64,000 bases of DNA from Sva-07 sp964651825 (GTDB taxonomy: Bacteria; Actinomycetota; Acidimicrobiia; Acidimicrobiales; Ilumatobacteraceae): the NCBI GenBank assembly GCA_964651825.1, contig CAZYWK010000007.1:6442-70441 (forward strand). Reading direction: 5' to 3'. A program made the translations under genes and the position numbers. A model generated the notes under the pieces. That model made no database searches. It saw nothing but the letters and a program-made list of their open reading frames with translations, and was not told where the DNA came from. This document shows, in pieces, positions 16,780-26,206 of this stretch (position 1 is the first letter of the stretch; every line of letters starts with the position of its first letter).

Positions 16780-18683
16780 GGTTCGGCGAGGGGGAAACCG
16801 GACATGAAGACGTCGAGGTTGGCGAAGACGGCGTCGAGCGCCGCCGGGTCGCCGTCGACGGCGATGGCGCCGGACTCGATCAGCTCGGCGAACGTCGAAT
16901 CGGTCGTGGCGACCGCGATCAACTCCTCGCGCCGGAGGCGCACCGTGACATCGGCCTGCGCGCCGGCCGGTCCCTCCGGACCGCCGGGCAGGCCGCGCCG
17001 GTAGTGGAGCGCACGGTGGGCGAGGCCGAGCGTCCACTGCTCGCCGACGTCGGTGAGCTCGATGCCGATGGTGGCGGTGAGGCCACCGACGTCCTCCGAG
17101 CGCACCCGCACGGCGAGGCTGTCGAACAGCTGGGGCATCGTGACCGCGGCGAGGTAGCCGCCGTGCGTGTTGGGCCGCGGCGGCATCGTTCCGTTGCGCA
17201 GCTCGTGGGCGCCGGTCAGGTAGGCGTTGCGGAACGTCGCCGACTCGCTCTGGTAGCCGAGCTGCTCCAGTGCGTCGGCCTGCAGGTCGCGGGCGGTGGT
17301 GTTGGCCGGGTCGGCGAACACGAGGTGGTTCACGACCTCGACGACCCACCGGTAGTCGCCGGCGTCGAACGACGCCTGGGCATGGGCGAGCAGCGCGTCG
17401 GGCCCACCGGCGAGGGCGACGTACCGCTCCCCCGCCGCACCCGGTGGGAGTCGCCACAGGTTCGACGGGTTGCCGTCGTACCAGCTCAGATAGCGCTGGA
17501 ACACGGCCTTCACGTTGTGTGCGAGGTGCCCGTAGTAGCCCGTGGTGTGCGACTCGCTGCGGAACTCCGGCGGGAGCTCGAGGTGCTCGGCGATCTCGAC
17601 GGCGTTCTCGCCGTGGTTGGCGAAGCGCATCGTCTGGTCGTGCACCCAGCGGTAGAGGTCGCGCTGGAGGGCGAGGAACTGGCGGACGTCGTCTCCGCCC
17701 CAGCGGGGCCAGTGGTGCGACGCGAACGACAGCCGCGCCACTGCGCCGAACGTGTCGAGCGCCTCACCGATGTACTTCGACCAGCTGAGCGCGTCGCGGA
17801 CCTGGGCGCCGCGGATGGGCACGAGGTTGTGCAGGTTGTGCGTGCAGTTCTCCGCCATGCAGAGCCAGCCGCGATCGGGGAAGAAGAAGTTCATCTCCGC
17901 GGGCGCCTCGGTGTTCGGCGTCATCTGGAACACGATGCGCACGCCGTCGACGACGAGCTCCTCCCCCGTGAACGTGATGCTCTCGGTCGGTGCGATCAGC
18001 CCGGGCGCGCTGAACGGCAATGCCTTGCCCAACCCGCAGTCGACGTGTTGGCGCGGGCCCGCCGGCAGCAACGGGCCGAACTGGTACACCGCGCGGCGGC
18101 TCATGGCGTTGCCCGCGATCACGTTCTCGCCGACCACCTCGTCCATGAACCCGTCGGGAGCGATGATCCGGCACCGCCCTGCCTCGACGTCGTCGACGGT
18201 CGTGACGCCGAGAACACCACCGAAGTGGTCGGTGTGGGAGTGCGTGTAGATCACCGCCACGACGGGGCGTTCGCCGAGATGCTCGTTGGCCAGGGCGAGG
18301 CAGGCCCGCGCCGTGGCCTCGACCGTCAAAGGATCGATGATCACCCAACCGGTGTCGCCGGCGATGAACGTGATGTTCGAGATGTCGTAGCCCCGCGCCT
18401 GCCAGAGGCCATCGTCGATCTCGAACAGCCCGTGGAGGTTGTTGAGCTGGGCCTGCCGCCACAGGCTCGGGTTGACCGTCGGGGGGTTGTCCGAACCCTG
18501 CTCGATGAAGTCGTAGCGCGTGCAGTCCCACGCCGGGCCGAAGCTCCCCTCGATCACCCCGGTGAGATGCTGGGCGACCAGCCCGCGGCTGGCGCGGTCG
18601 AAGTCGGCCGGGTCGAACCCGAGCTGGCGAGGCGCGTTCGCCGACGTCGTGTGGGAGGTGGCGTCCTTCGGCAGTCCAGGCAT
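16776..18683 (-). CDS. SdsA1/YjcS-type linear alkylsulfatase
   Basis: 635-residue class III sulfatase of the metallo-beta-lactamase superfamily, which hydrolyses primary alkyl sulfates such as SDS to alcohol and sulfate. The metal-binding motif THSHTDHFGG lies at residues 147-156, further ligands appear in AENCTHNLHNL and SFASHHWPRWGG, and the dimerisation (YVALAGGPDALL, about 420-520) and SCP2-like C-terminal domains (about 525-635) follow in the family order. No signal peptide is visible, unlike secreted P. aeruginosa SdsA1. Its stop overlaps the glycosidase-like start, suggesting use of sulfated or glycosylated surfactants (inference). Confidence 0.88.
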   Translation of the reverse strand: MPGLPKDATSHTTSANAPRQLGFDPADFDRASRGLVAQHLTGVIEGSFGPAWDCTRYDFIEQGSDNPPTVNPSLWRQAQLNNLHGLFEIDDGLWQARGYDISNITFIAGDTGWVIIDPLTVEATARACLALANEHLGERPVVAVIYTHSHTDHFGGVLGVTTVDDVEAGRCRIIAPDGFMDEVVGENVIAGNAMSRRAVYQFGPLLPAGPRQHVDCGLGKALPFSAPGLIAPTESITFTGEELVVDGVRIVFQMTPNTEAPAEMNFFFPDRGWLCMAENCTHNLHNLVPIRGAQVRDALSWSKYIGEALDTFGAVARLSFASHHWPRWGGDDVRQFLALQRDLYRWVHDQTMRFANHGENAVEIAEHLELPPEFRSESHTTGYYGHLAHNVKAVFQRYLSWYDGNPSNLWRLPPGAAGERYVALAGGPDALLAHAQASFDAGDYRWVVEVVNHLVFADPANTTARDLQADALEQLGYQSESATFRNAYLTGAHELRNGTMPPRPNTHGGYLAAVTMPQLFDSLAVRVRSEDVGGLTATIGIELTDVGEQWTLGLAHRALHYRRGLPGGPEGPAGAQADVTVRLRREELIAVATTDSTFAELIESGAIAVDGDPAALDAVFANLDVFMSGFPLAEP

Positions 18684-18714
18684 GGAACAAGTCTTGCCCG
18701 CGCCGAGCGCCGGG

Positions 18715-19809
18715 TCAGTGGTCGGAGCCCGCGGGTGTCTCGGTGGCGTCGTCGGCCCGATCGGATGCGCCTTCGACGACGTCGAGCCAGACGGACTTCA
18801 CGGCTCCGAGCAGTGGCGTGGCCACGAGCGCACCCGGCACTCCGGCGGCCGCGCCGCCGATCAGGGCGGCGAGCATCGTGGACGGTGGCGTGAGGTGCAC
18901 GGCGCGGCCGATCACGGTCGGCTGGATCACGTGGTTCTCCAGTTGCTGGTAACCGAGGAACACCGCGAGCGCGATGACGCCGGTCAGCGGCCCCTGGCTG
19001 AACGCGAGCACCACGAAGAACGATCCGCCGAGCAGCCCGCCGATCTGCGGGATGAGGTTCGTGATCGCGGCCCAGATGCCGGCGAGCGGCGCGAGCGGCA
19101 CACCGAGGAGCAGCCCGACCGTCATGACCACCGCGCCGTTCAACAGGGCGACGGTGAGCGAGCCGGCGAAGTACCGCGCCACCGACCGGTACACGATGCG
19201 CCCGACGTCATCGGCGCGTTCGCGGCGGCTCGGCGGCACCAGCCGTCGCGCCCGGTGCACGATGGCGTCGCCGTCGAGGAGCACCGCCACGGTGGTGACC
19301 AGCACGAGCACCGTCGCGGCGATGCCGCCGAGCAGGCGGGACGCCAGGTCGCTGATCGAATCGGTGTCGAAGCGGCTCGGCAGGTCCTCGACGAACTGGT
19401 CGACCTTGCCGACCGCGTCCCACTGCTCGAGGCGGTCGCCGATCACGGGCCAGCTGTAGAACTGCTCGATCGTGGTGGGGATGTCGTCGGCAAACGTGCT
19501 CGCCTGCTCGACCGCCCGCGGCCCGAGCAGGAACACGACGCCAGCGAACACGACCGTCAGCGCCACGGCGACGACGAGGGTGGCGATCGCCCGGCTGCAG
19601 CGCAGGTGACGCCGGACCACTCCGACCACCGGGTCGAGCGCGAGGCCGAACAACACTCCGAGGAACAGCGGCGTCAGCACGTTCTCCGAGGTGCGTACCA
19701 GCGCGAGGACCGCCATCGCCAGCAGCACGCCGGCCGCGACGAGCACGGTCGTCACCGCGTCGACACGTACGAACCCGGGCGGCACGGTCGCATCTCGGCG
19801 CTCCGTCAC
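18715..19809 (-). CDS. AI-2E family (YdiK/TqsA-type) permease 1
   Basis: 364-residue PerM/AI-2E-family membrane protein. About eight helices are visible, with the long soluble loop between the third and fourth helix (residues about 90-160) and the family blocks NLIPQIGGLLGG and LENHVIQPTVIGRAVHLTP. Members export autoinducer-2, ions or remain uncharacterised. GTG 19809 is the start. Divergent from a second family member 20 bp away, so the two share one promoter region. Confidence 0.85.
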   Translation of the reverse strand: MTERRDATVPPGFVRVDAVTTVLVAAGVLLAMAVLALVRTSENVLTPLFLGVLFGLALDPVVGVVRRHLRCSRAIATLVVAVALTVVFAGVVFLLGPRAVEQASTFADDIPTTIEQFYSWPVIGDRLEQWDAVGKVDQFVEDLPSRFDTDSISDLASRLLGGIAATVLVLVTTVAVLLDGDAIVHRARRLVPPSRRERADDVGRIVYRSVARYFAGSLTVALLNGAVVMTVGLLLGVPLAPLAGIWAAITNLIPQIGGLLGGSFFVVLAFSQGPLTGVIALAVFLGYQQLENHVIQPTVIGRAVHLTPPSTMLAALIGGAAAGVPGALVATPLLGAVKSVWLDVVEGASDRADDATETPAGSDH

Positions 19810-19829
19810 GGCGCGGTACAGTACCGCCG

Positions 19830-20951
19830 ATGGCCGACCCGGTCGTGAGCGAGTCGTTCCGGCCGCCGTGGCGAGTGATGCTGGCGTCGACCGCGGTCGT
19901 CGTGCTCGTCGTCGTCGTCCGCAACGTCGTCGTGTCGGCGGCGGGTGTCCTCGCCTGGGCGCTGGCGTCGCTCGTCGCCGCCGTCCTGCTCAGCCCACTC
20001 GTGGCCGGCCTGGCGCGCTGGATCCCGCGGGCCGTCGCGCTGATCGTCGTGTTCGTCGCGGTCGGCGCCATCGGGCTCGGCGCGCGGTCGCTGTACGTGA
20101 CCCAACTCCAGGACCAGGTCGACTACCTCGCCGACCGTGCGCCGAGCATCGCCACCGGCATCGAGGCGCGGGAGGACCAGATCGGCAACGCCGCTCGACG
20201 GATCGAGTTGGTCGATCGCGTGGGCGAGCTCACCGAGCGGCTGCAGGAGAACCTCGGCACACCGAGCGAGGCGCTCGTCGATGCTGCCCGGTCCGCGCCG
20301 GCCTATCTCGTGTGCTTCATCCTGACGATCTTCTTCATGCTCTACGGCCCACGCATCGTCTCGGCCGCCCTCGACCGGGTGCCCGCTGACCGGCGCGACA
20401 CGACGGCGGCCGCGTTCCGCGGCGCGGCGCGATCCACCCAGGTGCAAGTCGGTGGGGCGGCCGTCGGCGCGGTGGTGATCGGGCTCGCCACGTGGCTCGC
20501 GGCCTGGCTCCTCGGCGTGCCTTCCGTGGGCCTGTTCGCCCTGTTCGCGGCCGCATTGTCCGTCGTGCCGTACGTGGGGATCCTGGTCGGTTGGCTCCCG
20601 CTGCTCGTCGTCGGGGTGGGGGTGGCACCGGCGTGGCACGTGGCGCTCGCGGCCGCGGCCGCGCTCGGTCTGCAGGCCCTCGAGGCGACCCGGTGGCGCC
20701 CGGCGGTCGACCGGCGCTCGCTGTACGTCGGGCCGGCACTCCCGATCGTCGGCGCGGTGCTCGGCTACGCGTTGTACGGCGTCGGCGGCGTCATCGTGAC
20801 GGTGACGGTGTTGATCTTCGCGCTGGCGGTGGCCGACGAGGTGGCCTCCGACGACACCGACGGTGATGGCGACGTCGATCGCGACGACGTCATCCCGACC
20901 CCCATCGACGACTACGTCGAGCCCGAGGAAACCGCCACCGTCGACACGTGA
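19830..20951 (+). CDS. AI-2E family permease 2
   Basis: 373-residue second PerM/AI-2E-type protein, more divergent. It has the same topology (paired N-terminal helices, soluble loop about 90-140 with LQDQVDYLADRAPSI, then five helices with LSVVPYVGILVGWLP) and an acidic tail (DDTDGDGDVDRDD). The adjacent divergent copies may form a hetero-oligomer or be regulated in opposite senses (inference). A strong hairpin follows the gene. Confidence 0.75.
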   Translation: MADPVVSESFRPPWRVMLASTAVVVLVVVVRNVVVSAAGVLAWALASLVAAVLLSPLVAGLARWIPRAVALIVVFVAVGAIGLGARSLYVTQLQDQVDYLADRAPSIATGIEAREDQIGNAARRIELVDRVGELTERLQENLGTPSEALVDAARSAPAYLVCFILTIFFMLYGPRIVSAALDRVPADRRDTTAAAFRGAARSTQVQVGGAAVGAVVIGLATWLAAWLLGVPSVGLFALFAAALSVVPYVGILVGWLPLLVVGVGVAPAWHVALAAAAALGLQALEATRWRPAVDRRSLYVGPALPIVGAVLGYALYGVGGVIVTVTVLIFALAVADEVASDDTDGDGDVDRDDVIPTPIDDYVEPEETATVDT

Positions 20952-20969
20952 CGCTGCCACAGCCGCCTC

Positions 20970-21016
20970 TCTGTGTCAGCCAACAGTGCGGGTTCCGTAC
21001 TGTTGGCTGACACAGA
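20970..21016. repeat. 47-bp perfect inverted repeat (18-bp stem)
   Basis: Arms 20970-20987 and 20999-21016 are perfect reverse complements (18 bp) around an 11-base loop. It lies between the permease stop (20951) and the MFS start (21075), both rightward. There is no T-run after it, so it is not a classic intrinsic terminator. Its ends (TCTGTGTCAGCCA) resemble those of the 48-bp elements near 47.9 kb and 63.3 kb (TCTGTGGCAGCCA), suggesting one repeat family. Confidence 0.8.
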
Positions 21017-21074
21017 AGCCCTGCGGGGGATGATTGTCGAGGATCGTTGCGCGACGCGTCGCTAGCGTGCCCGC

Positions 21075-22304
21075 GTGAGTGGAGCCCGCGACGTCCTGCG
21101 ATACCGCGCGGTCCGGTACTACCTGGTCTCCACCGCGTTCGCGGCGATCGGCCTGAACATCCTCGTCACCGTCCTGTTCAAGCAGGTGTTCGACATCTCG
21201 GGCCGAGAGCTCGACATCGGCTTCATCGGGCTCGCCCAGTTCGTCCCCGCGGTGCTGCTGATGCTCGTGAGCGGTTGGGTGGCCGACCGGTTCGACCGCC
21301 GCCGGGTGACCGCGTTGTTCCTGATGGGACGAGTGGCCTGTGCAGTGGCGCTCGTCGTGTACTCGCAGGTGGAGCCGGGCAGCATGTGGCCGCTGTTCGC
21401 GATCGCCTTCGTGTTCGGCGCCGTCGATGCGATGATCGCACCGGCGCGCCGGGCGATGGCCCCACTGATCGTGTCGCATGAGGACTTCCCCCACGTGGTG
21501 GCACTGTGGACGGCCACGTTCACCGGTTCGGCGATCATCGGGCCGATCCTGGGCGGATTCCTGTACAGCCTGGGCCCGTCGACCGCCTACATCGTTGCCG
21601 GCGCGTTCGAGCTCGCCGCCATCCCGCCGATCCTGCTCGTCGCGTTCGCCCGCCAGCAGGAGCGGCTGACCGACCGGCCGACCCTGTCCAAGGCGCTGGA
21701 GGGCTTGCACTTCGTCGGCCGCACCCCGGTCGTGCTGGCCACGATCTCGCTCGACCTGTTCGCGGTGCTGTTCGGCGGAGCGGTCGCGCTCATCCCGGCC
21801 GTCGCGAGCGACCGGCTGCACGTCGGCGACATCGCCTACGGCTGGCTGCGGGCGGCGCCGGGGATCGGTGCGGCGGCGATGGCCATCTGGCTCGCGACAC
21901 GACCCATTCGGCGGCGCGTCGGGCCGACGCTGCTCGTCGTGGTCGCCATCTTCGGCGCGGGGACGATGGTGTTCGGCATCACGTCGAACTACGCCGTCGC
22001 GTTCGTCGCGTTGGTCGTCATCTCGGCGGCGGACATGATCTCGATGTTCATCCGCAGCTCGATCGTCCCGCTCGTCACGCCGAACGACCAGCTCGGCCGC
22101 GTGAGCGCGGTCGAAGGCGTGTTCATCGGCGCGTCGAACGAGTTGGGCGCGTTCGAGAGCGGGGTGACGTCGGCCGCGTTCGGCCTCCCGGTGGCGATCG
22201 CCGGTGGTGGGTTGATGACGATGCTGATCGCGGGCACGTTCGCGATCGTGTTCCCGTCGCTCCGCCAGATCGACACCTTCGAAGAGCTCCGCCCGATCGA
22301 GTAG
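21075..22304 (+). CDS. MFS transporter, EntS/DHA3-like
   Basis: 409-residue major facilitator with about twelve helices. The loop-2 signature GWVADRFDRRRV lies near residue 60 and the second-half equivalent ATRPIRRRVGPT near 275. Its overall pattern (VFGAVDAMIAPARRAMAPLIV, NELGAFESGVTSAAFG) matches the enterobactin-exporter EntS/MFS_3 subfamily. No siderophore genes are near, so the substrate cannot be inferred. GTG 21075 is the start; it lies 58 bp downstream of the hairpin. Confidence 0.85.
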   Translation: MSGARDVLRYRAVRYYLVSTAFAAIGLNILVTVLFKQVFDISGRELDIGFIGLAQFVPAVLLMLVSGWVADRFDRRRVTALFLMGRVACAVALVVYSQVEPGSMWPLFAIAFVFGAVDAMIAPARRAMAPLIVSHEDFPHVVALWTATFTGSAIIGPILGGFLYSLGPSTAYIVAGAFELAAIPPILLVAFARQQERLTDRPTLSKALEGLHFVGRTPVVLATISLDLFAVLFGGAVALIPAVASDRLHVGDIAYGWLRAAPGIGAAAMAIWLATRPIRRRVGPTLLVVVAIFGAGTMVFGITSNYAVAFVALVVISAADMISMFIRSSIVPLVTPNDQLGRVSAVEGVFIGASNELGAFESGVTSAAFGLPVAIAGGGLMTMLIAGTFAIVFPSLRQIDTFEELRPIE

Positions 22305-22446
22305 CACCGATCCGGCGCGGCCGGCAGGCGTCACGGTCGAACTTGCGCAGATCCTCTCTCCACCGATGACAGTGAGCTCACTCGAACACGACGGCAAGTT
22401 CAGCTTCGTCGGCACCGAGTAGCGGCGACCAACTACCGTCGCCGAT
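22305..22446. promoter_or_regulatory. Region upstream of the bcc-aa3 operon
   Basis: 142 bp between the MFS gene and ctaE. It is the only sizeable gap before an eight-gene coupled operon, so the main promoter is likely here. No confident -10/-35 pair or palindrome is evident. An 18-codon ORF (22366-22422) is present but lacks a ribosome-binding site. Confidence 0.35.
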
Positions 22447-23034
22447 GTGACCAGCGAGTCGATCGGAGTCTTGACCCCGAGCCCGACCAACGGTCAACGC
22501 ACCACGTCCGAGCTCGGGATGTTCCTGTTCCTCGCGTCCGACATCATGCTGTTCGCGCCGTTCTTCGCGGCGTACTTCCTGTTGCGTTCGACGTCGGACG
22601 CGTGGCCTCCCGACGGCGTCGAGCTCGACACGCCCCGGGCCGCGCTCGCCACCCTCGTGCTGGTGTCGTCGTCGTTCACGCTGATCGTCGCCGATCGCGC
22701 CCTCGAGCACGCACAGCGCACGAAGACGTTGCGCTGGATACTCCTCACGATCGTGCTCGGCGCCGCGTTCTTGACCAACCAGATCGCGGAGTACGTGACG
22801 CTCGACTTCCGGCCGGGCGACCATGCCTACGGATCGATCTACTGGGCGATCACGATGCTGCACAGCGCGCACGTGACCGCTGGGCTCGTCGCGTTGGCCG
22901 CGCTGTACGTGCGCGTCGCGCGCGCCGATCCCCTCGCCTCGATCAACGCGTGGGCCAAGGGGGTGTCGCTCTTCTGGCATCTCGTCGACGTCATCTGGGT
23001 GGCGGTGTTCCTCACGATCTGGGTGATGCGATGA
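22447..23034 (+). CDS. ctaE: Cytochrome c oxidase subunit III
   Basis: 195-residue five-helix subunit III of aa3 oxidase. Blocks SELGMFLFLASDIMLFAPFFAAYF, HAYGSIYWAITMLHSAHVTAGLVAL and FWHLVDVIWVAVFLTIW are characteristic. It is a structural core subunit near the D-pathway and needed for stability. GTG 22447 is the start. It overlaps qcrC by 4 bp (ATGA) and leads the operon, as ctaE does before qcrCAB in other actinobacteria. Confidence 0.93.
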   Translation: MTSESIGVLTPSPTNGQRTTSELGMFLFLASDIMLFAPFFAAYFLLRSTSDAWPPDGVELDTPRAALATLVLVSSSFTLIVADRALEHAQRTKTLRWILLTIVLGAAFLTNQIAEYVTLDFRPGDHAYGSIYWAITMLHSAHVTAGLVALAALYVRVARADPLASINAWAKGVSLFWHLVDVIWVAVFLTIWVMR

Positions 23035-23861
23035 TCACCCGCCTGCGCGAAGGCGGCTGGTCCTCCGCTCGCTTCGCGCTCCCCGTGGTCGCCAGCGCCG
23101 CGCTGGGCGTCGTGCTGCTGGCCTCGCCGACCGCGGTCGAGGGTGACAGCGACGGCACGGCACCACCGGCCAGGCCGGCCTCGGTCGCCTACGGCGCCGA
23201 GCTGTTCGCGGTGCAGTGCGCGGGCTGCCACGGCAGCGACGGCGCAGGGGTCGACGGACGTGGGCCGACGCTGCTCGTCGAGGGCGAGGCGGCCGCCGAC
23301 TTCGTGTTGCGCACCGGCCGTATGCCGCTCGCCGATCCCGACGCCCAGGCCCGACGCGGCCCCGTGCGGTACTCGGAGGAGGAGATCCGGTCGCTCGTGA
23401 TGTTCGTCGGATCGATCGGCTCCGGCCCGAACACCCCGGTCACCGACGTCGAGGCCGGCGACGTCGCCAACGGCGGCCAGCTCTTCCGGCTCAACTGCGC
23501 GGCGTGCCACGTGGCGTCGGGCGCCGGCGCCCCGATCGGCAAGGGCCGCGAGGCGCCGAACCTCTCCAAGTCGACACCCGAGCAGGTGGGCCAGGCCATC
23601 GTCGTCGGTCCCGGGGCGATGCCGGTGTTCGAGACGTTCACCCCCGAGGAGATCAACGACGTCGCCACCTACGTCGAGACGCTCAACGAGGAGAACACGA
23701 CCGGACCGTCGAAGTTCGGCGGGGCCGGCCCGGTGGCCGAGGGTCTCGCGGCGTGGCTGCTCGGGCTGATCCCGCTCGTGGCGCTGACGCGTTGGATCGG
23801 GCGGCCCCGCGAAGGCGCCGACCGTGGAACGGCGGGCCAGGGAACAGCGGGGCCCGCATGA
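23031..23861 (+). CDS. qcrC: Dihaem cytochrome c subunit of the bcc complex
   Basis: 276-residue membrane-anchored dihaem cytochrome cc of the actinobacterial menaquinol:cytochrome c oxidoreductase, carrying electrons directly from QcrA to the CuA site of aa3 oxidase. It has an N-terminal anchor (about 14-32), two c-type haem motifs CAGCH (near 63) and CAACH (near 156), each followed by a Met ligand candidate (GRMPLADP; GAMPVFE), and a C-terminal helix (about 240-258). The start ATG 23031 overlaps the ctaE stop. Its own stop overlaps qcrA by 4 bp. Confidence 0.93.
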   Translation: MITRLREGGWSSARFALPVVASAALGVVLLASPTAVEGDSDGTAPPARPASVAYGAELFAVQCAGCHGSDGAGVDGRGPTLLVEGEAAADFVLRTGRMPLADPDAQARRGPVRYSEEEIRSLVMFVGSIGSGPNTPVTDVEAGDVANGGQLFRLNCAACHVASGAGAPIGKGREAPNLSKSTPEQVGQAIVVGPGAMPVFETFTPEEINDVATYVETLNEENTTGPSKFGGAGPVAEGLAAWLLGLIPLVALTRWIGRPREGADRGTAGQGTAGPA

Positions 23862-24739
23862 GCGAAGTGGCTGGAACCGCGCGGCCGGTGAACCGGCGGG
23901 CCTACCGGGCCGCACTCGTCTCGTTCGTCGTCGCCCCGATCGGCGGGGTGCTCGCCGCCTGGGGCTACTGGTCGGGAAGCACCGAGAGCATGCTCGGCAT
24001 CGGGCTGGCGTTGTGTCTCGGCGGCATCGGGTTCGGGCTCGTGTCGTGGGCCAAGTACCTCGACCTCGACGAGGAGGTGGTGCAGGAGCGTCACCGGATG
24101 CGCACCACCCAGGAAGAGCGCGACGACTTCCACGACGAGGTCGAGATGACCGCCCAGACGCTCGGCCGCCGCGGGCTGCTCGTGGCGCTGTTCGCCGGAT
24201 CGATCGCCAGCCTGGTCGTCGGGTTCGTCGGCCCGATCGGATCGCTCGGGCCGAAGCCTCGGGGGGAACGGGCCCGCACGAGTTGGGCGCCCGGCCGACG
24301 GTTGGTCACCAGTAACGGTGAACCGATCCTGGCCAGCGCCGACCGTCTCGATCAGCTGGCGACCGTGTTCCCGGAAGGGTTCGTCGGCGTCGACGACTCG
24401 CAGGTGATCGTCCTGCGCGTGGCGCCCGACCAACTGACCGACCGCACGGTCGAGGCCGGTGCGCTCGACGGGTGGGTCGCGTACTCGAAGATCTGCACCC
24501 ACGCCGGCTGCTCGGTCGGCCTGCTCGGGGTCGACAACCGTGAACCCCTCGTCGTGCGCGAGCTCGTGTGCCCGTGCCACCAGTCGTCGTTCGACCCGCT
24601 CGACGGGGCCAAGCCGGTCGGCGGGCCGGCACCGCGCTCGCTGCCGCAGCTCCCGCTCGCGGTCGACGAGGACGGCTACCTCGTCGCCGCTGCCGCGTTC
24701 GCCGGACCGGTCGGACCGATCGCGTGGGACGAGACATGA
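23858..24739 (+). CDS. qcrA: Rieske iron-sulfur subunit of the bcc complex
   Basis: 293-residue actinobacterial-type Rieske protein with three transmembrane helices (about 17-40, 46-66 and 107-127) rather than one. The 2Fe-2S ligands are in CTHAGC (near 213) and CPCHQSSF (near 238). It oxidises menaquinol at the Qo site with QcrB and passes electrons to QcrC. ATG 23858 overlaps the qcrC stop; the stop at 24737-24739 overlaps the qcrB start (ATGA). Confidence 0.95.
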   Translation: MSEVAGTARPVNRRAYRAALVSFVVAPIGGVLAAWGYWSGSTESMLGIGLALCLGGIGFGLVSWAKYLDLDEEVVQERHRMRTTQEERDDFHDEVEMTAQTLGRRGLLVALFAGSIASLVVGFVGPIGSLGPKPRGERARTSWAPGRRLVTSNGEPILASADRLDQLATVFPEGFVGVDDSQVIVLRVAPDQLTDRTVEAGALDGWVAYSKICTHAGCSVGLLGVDNREPLVVRELVCPCHQSSFDPLDGAKPVGGPAPRSLPQLPLAVDEDGYLVAAAAFAGPVGPIAWDET

Positions 24740-26206
24740 GCNNNNNNNNNNNNNNNNNNNNNNNNNNNNNNNNNNNNNNNNNNNNNNNNNNNNNNNNNNN
24801 NNNNNNNNNNNNNNNNNNNNNNNNNNNNNNNNNNNNNNNNNCACCGACGATTGCTCGTCGAGCGCTACGTCGACTCGATCACCGGGCGCGTCGGCGGCCA
24901 GTCGTGGCTCACCGCGAACCTGCGCAAGGTGTTCCCCACCCACTTCTCGTTCCTGTGGGGCGAGCTCGCGCTGTACAGCTTCGTCGTCCTGCTGCTGACG
25001 GGCGTGTACCTCACGCTCTTCTTCCAGGGGGCGCAGGACACGGTGACCTACACCGGGAGCTACGAGCCGCTCCGCGGCGTGGAGGTGTCGACCGCCTACG
25101 ACTCGGTGATGAAGATCTCCTTCGACGTCAAGGGCGGCCTGCTGATCCGCCAGATGCACCACTGGGCCGCACTGATCTTCGTCGGCGCCATCGCGCTGCA
25201 CATGGCGCGCATCTTCTTCACCGGCGCGTTCCGCCGGCCGCGCGAGATCAACTGGGTGATCGGGATGATCCTCCTGGTGCTGGCGTTGGCCGGTGGGTTC
25301 ACCGGCTACTCGCTGCCCGACGACCTGCTATCGGGCACCGGCCTGCGGATCACCGAGGCGATCATCCTCGCCCTGCCGTTCATCGGCGAACGCTTGTCGT
25401 ACCTCGTGTTCGGCGGCGAGTGGCCGGGCACCGACATCATCGCCCGGCTCTATCCGATCCACATCCTGGTGATCCCCGGCCTGATCATCGCCCTGCTGTC
25501 TGTGCACCTCGCGCTGGTGTGGCACCAGAAGCACACGCAGTTCCCGGGCCCCGGCCGCACCGAGCACAACGTCGTCGGCGAGCGGGTGTGGCCGGCCTTC
25601 GCGATGAAGTCGATCGGGCTGTTGTTCATGACTGCCGCCGTCGTCACCGCGCTCGGCGCGCTGTTCGACATCAACGCGGTGTGGCTCTACGGCCCGTACG
25701 ACACCGCTGCCGCGACGTCGTATTCGCAACCCGACTGGTACATCGGATTCCTCGAAGGGTCGCTCCGGCTGTTCCCGCCGTGGGAGACCCGGGCGGCCGG
25801 CCACACGATCAACAACATCTTCTACTCCGGGGTCGTGCTGCCGACGCTGATCTTCGCCCCGCTGTTCGCCGTGCCGTGGATCGAGAAGTTCCTCACCGGC
25901 GACGGCTCCGAGCACCACCTCCTCGACCGGCCCCGCGACGCCGCCAACCGCACCGCCATCGGCGTCGGCTCGATCACGGCGGTGACCGTGCTGTTCCTCG
26001 GCGGCGCCCAGGACGTGATCGCCAACACCCTCGAGATGCCGATCGCCACCGTCACCCGCATCCTGCAGGTCCTGTTCCTCGTCGCCCCGCCGATCGCGTT
26101 CTGGGTCACCCGCCGGTCGTGCCTCGCCCTGCAGCGGCGGCCGGGACCCGACCACTCCGAACGGCGCGACGAGTTCGTGCGCACAGCGAGCGGGGGGTAC
26201 GAGTGA
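24736..26206 (+). CDS. qcrB: Cytochrome b subunit of the bcc complex, interrupted by assembly gap
   Basis: Cytochrome b, binding two b haems and forming the quinol sites. The start ATG 24736 (ATG AGC) overlaps the qcrA stop, then 100 N hide about 30 codons. After the gap the frame is open from 24842 to the stop at 26206; the frame offset across the N run only shows that the true gap length is not 100. Haem-ligand regions are QMHHWAALIFVGAIALHMAR and YPIHILVIPGL followed by SVHLALVWHQKHTQF. The Qo-site helix is present in the form WYIGFLEGSLRLFP rather than canonical PEWY. It overlaps ctaC by one base. Confidence 0.92.
24742..24841. other. Assembly gap (100 N) in qcrB 5' end
   Basis: A run of exactly 100 N, a standard placeholder length. 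It starts two codons into qcrB. The flanking sequence shows no repeat. Confidence 0.99.

Noticed and set aside
20970..21016. Hairpin as an intrinsic terminator
   Set aside because: No T-run follows the stem; the repeat-family reading explains the shared ends better.
22366..22422. 18-codon ORF upstream of ctaE as a leader peptide
   Set aside because: No ribosome-binding site and no attenuator-like hairpin or codon run nearby.
24736..26206. Frameshift in qcrB
   Set aside because: The frame change occurs only across the 100-N gap, whose length is arbitrary.
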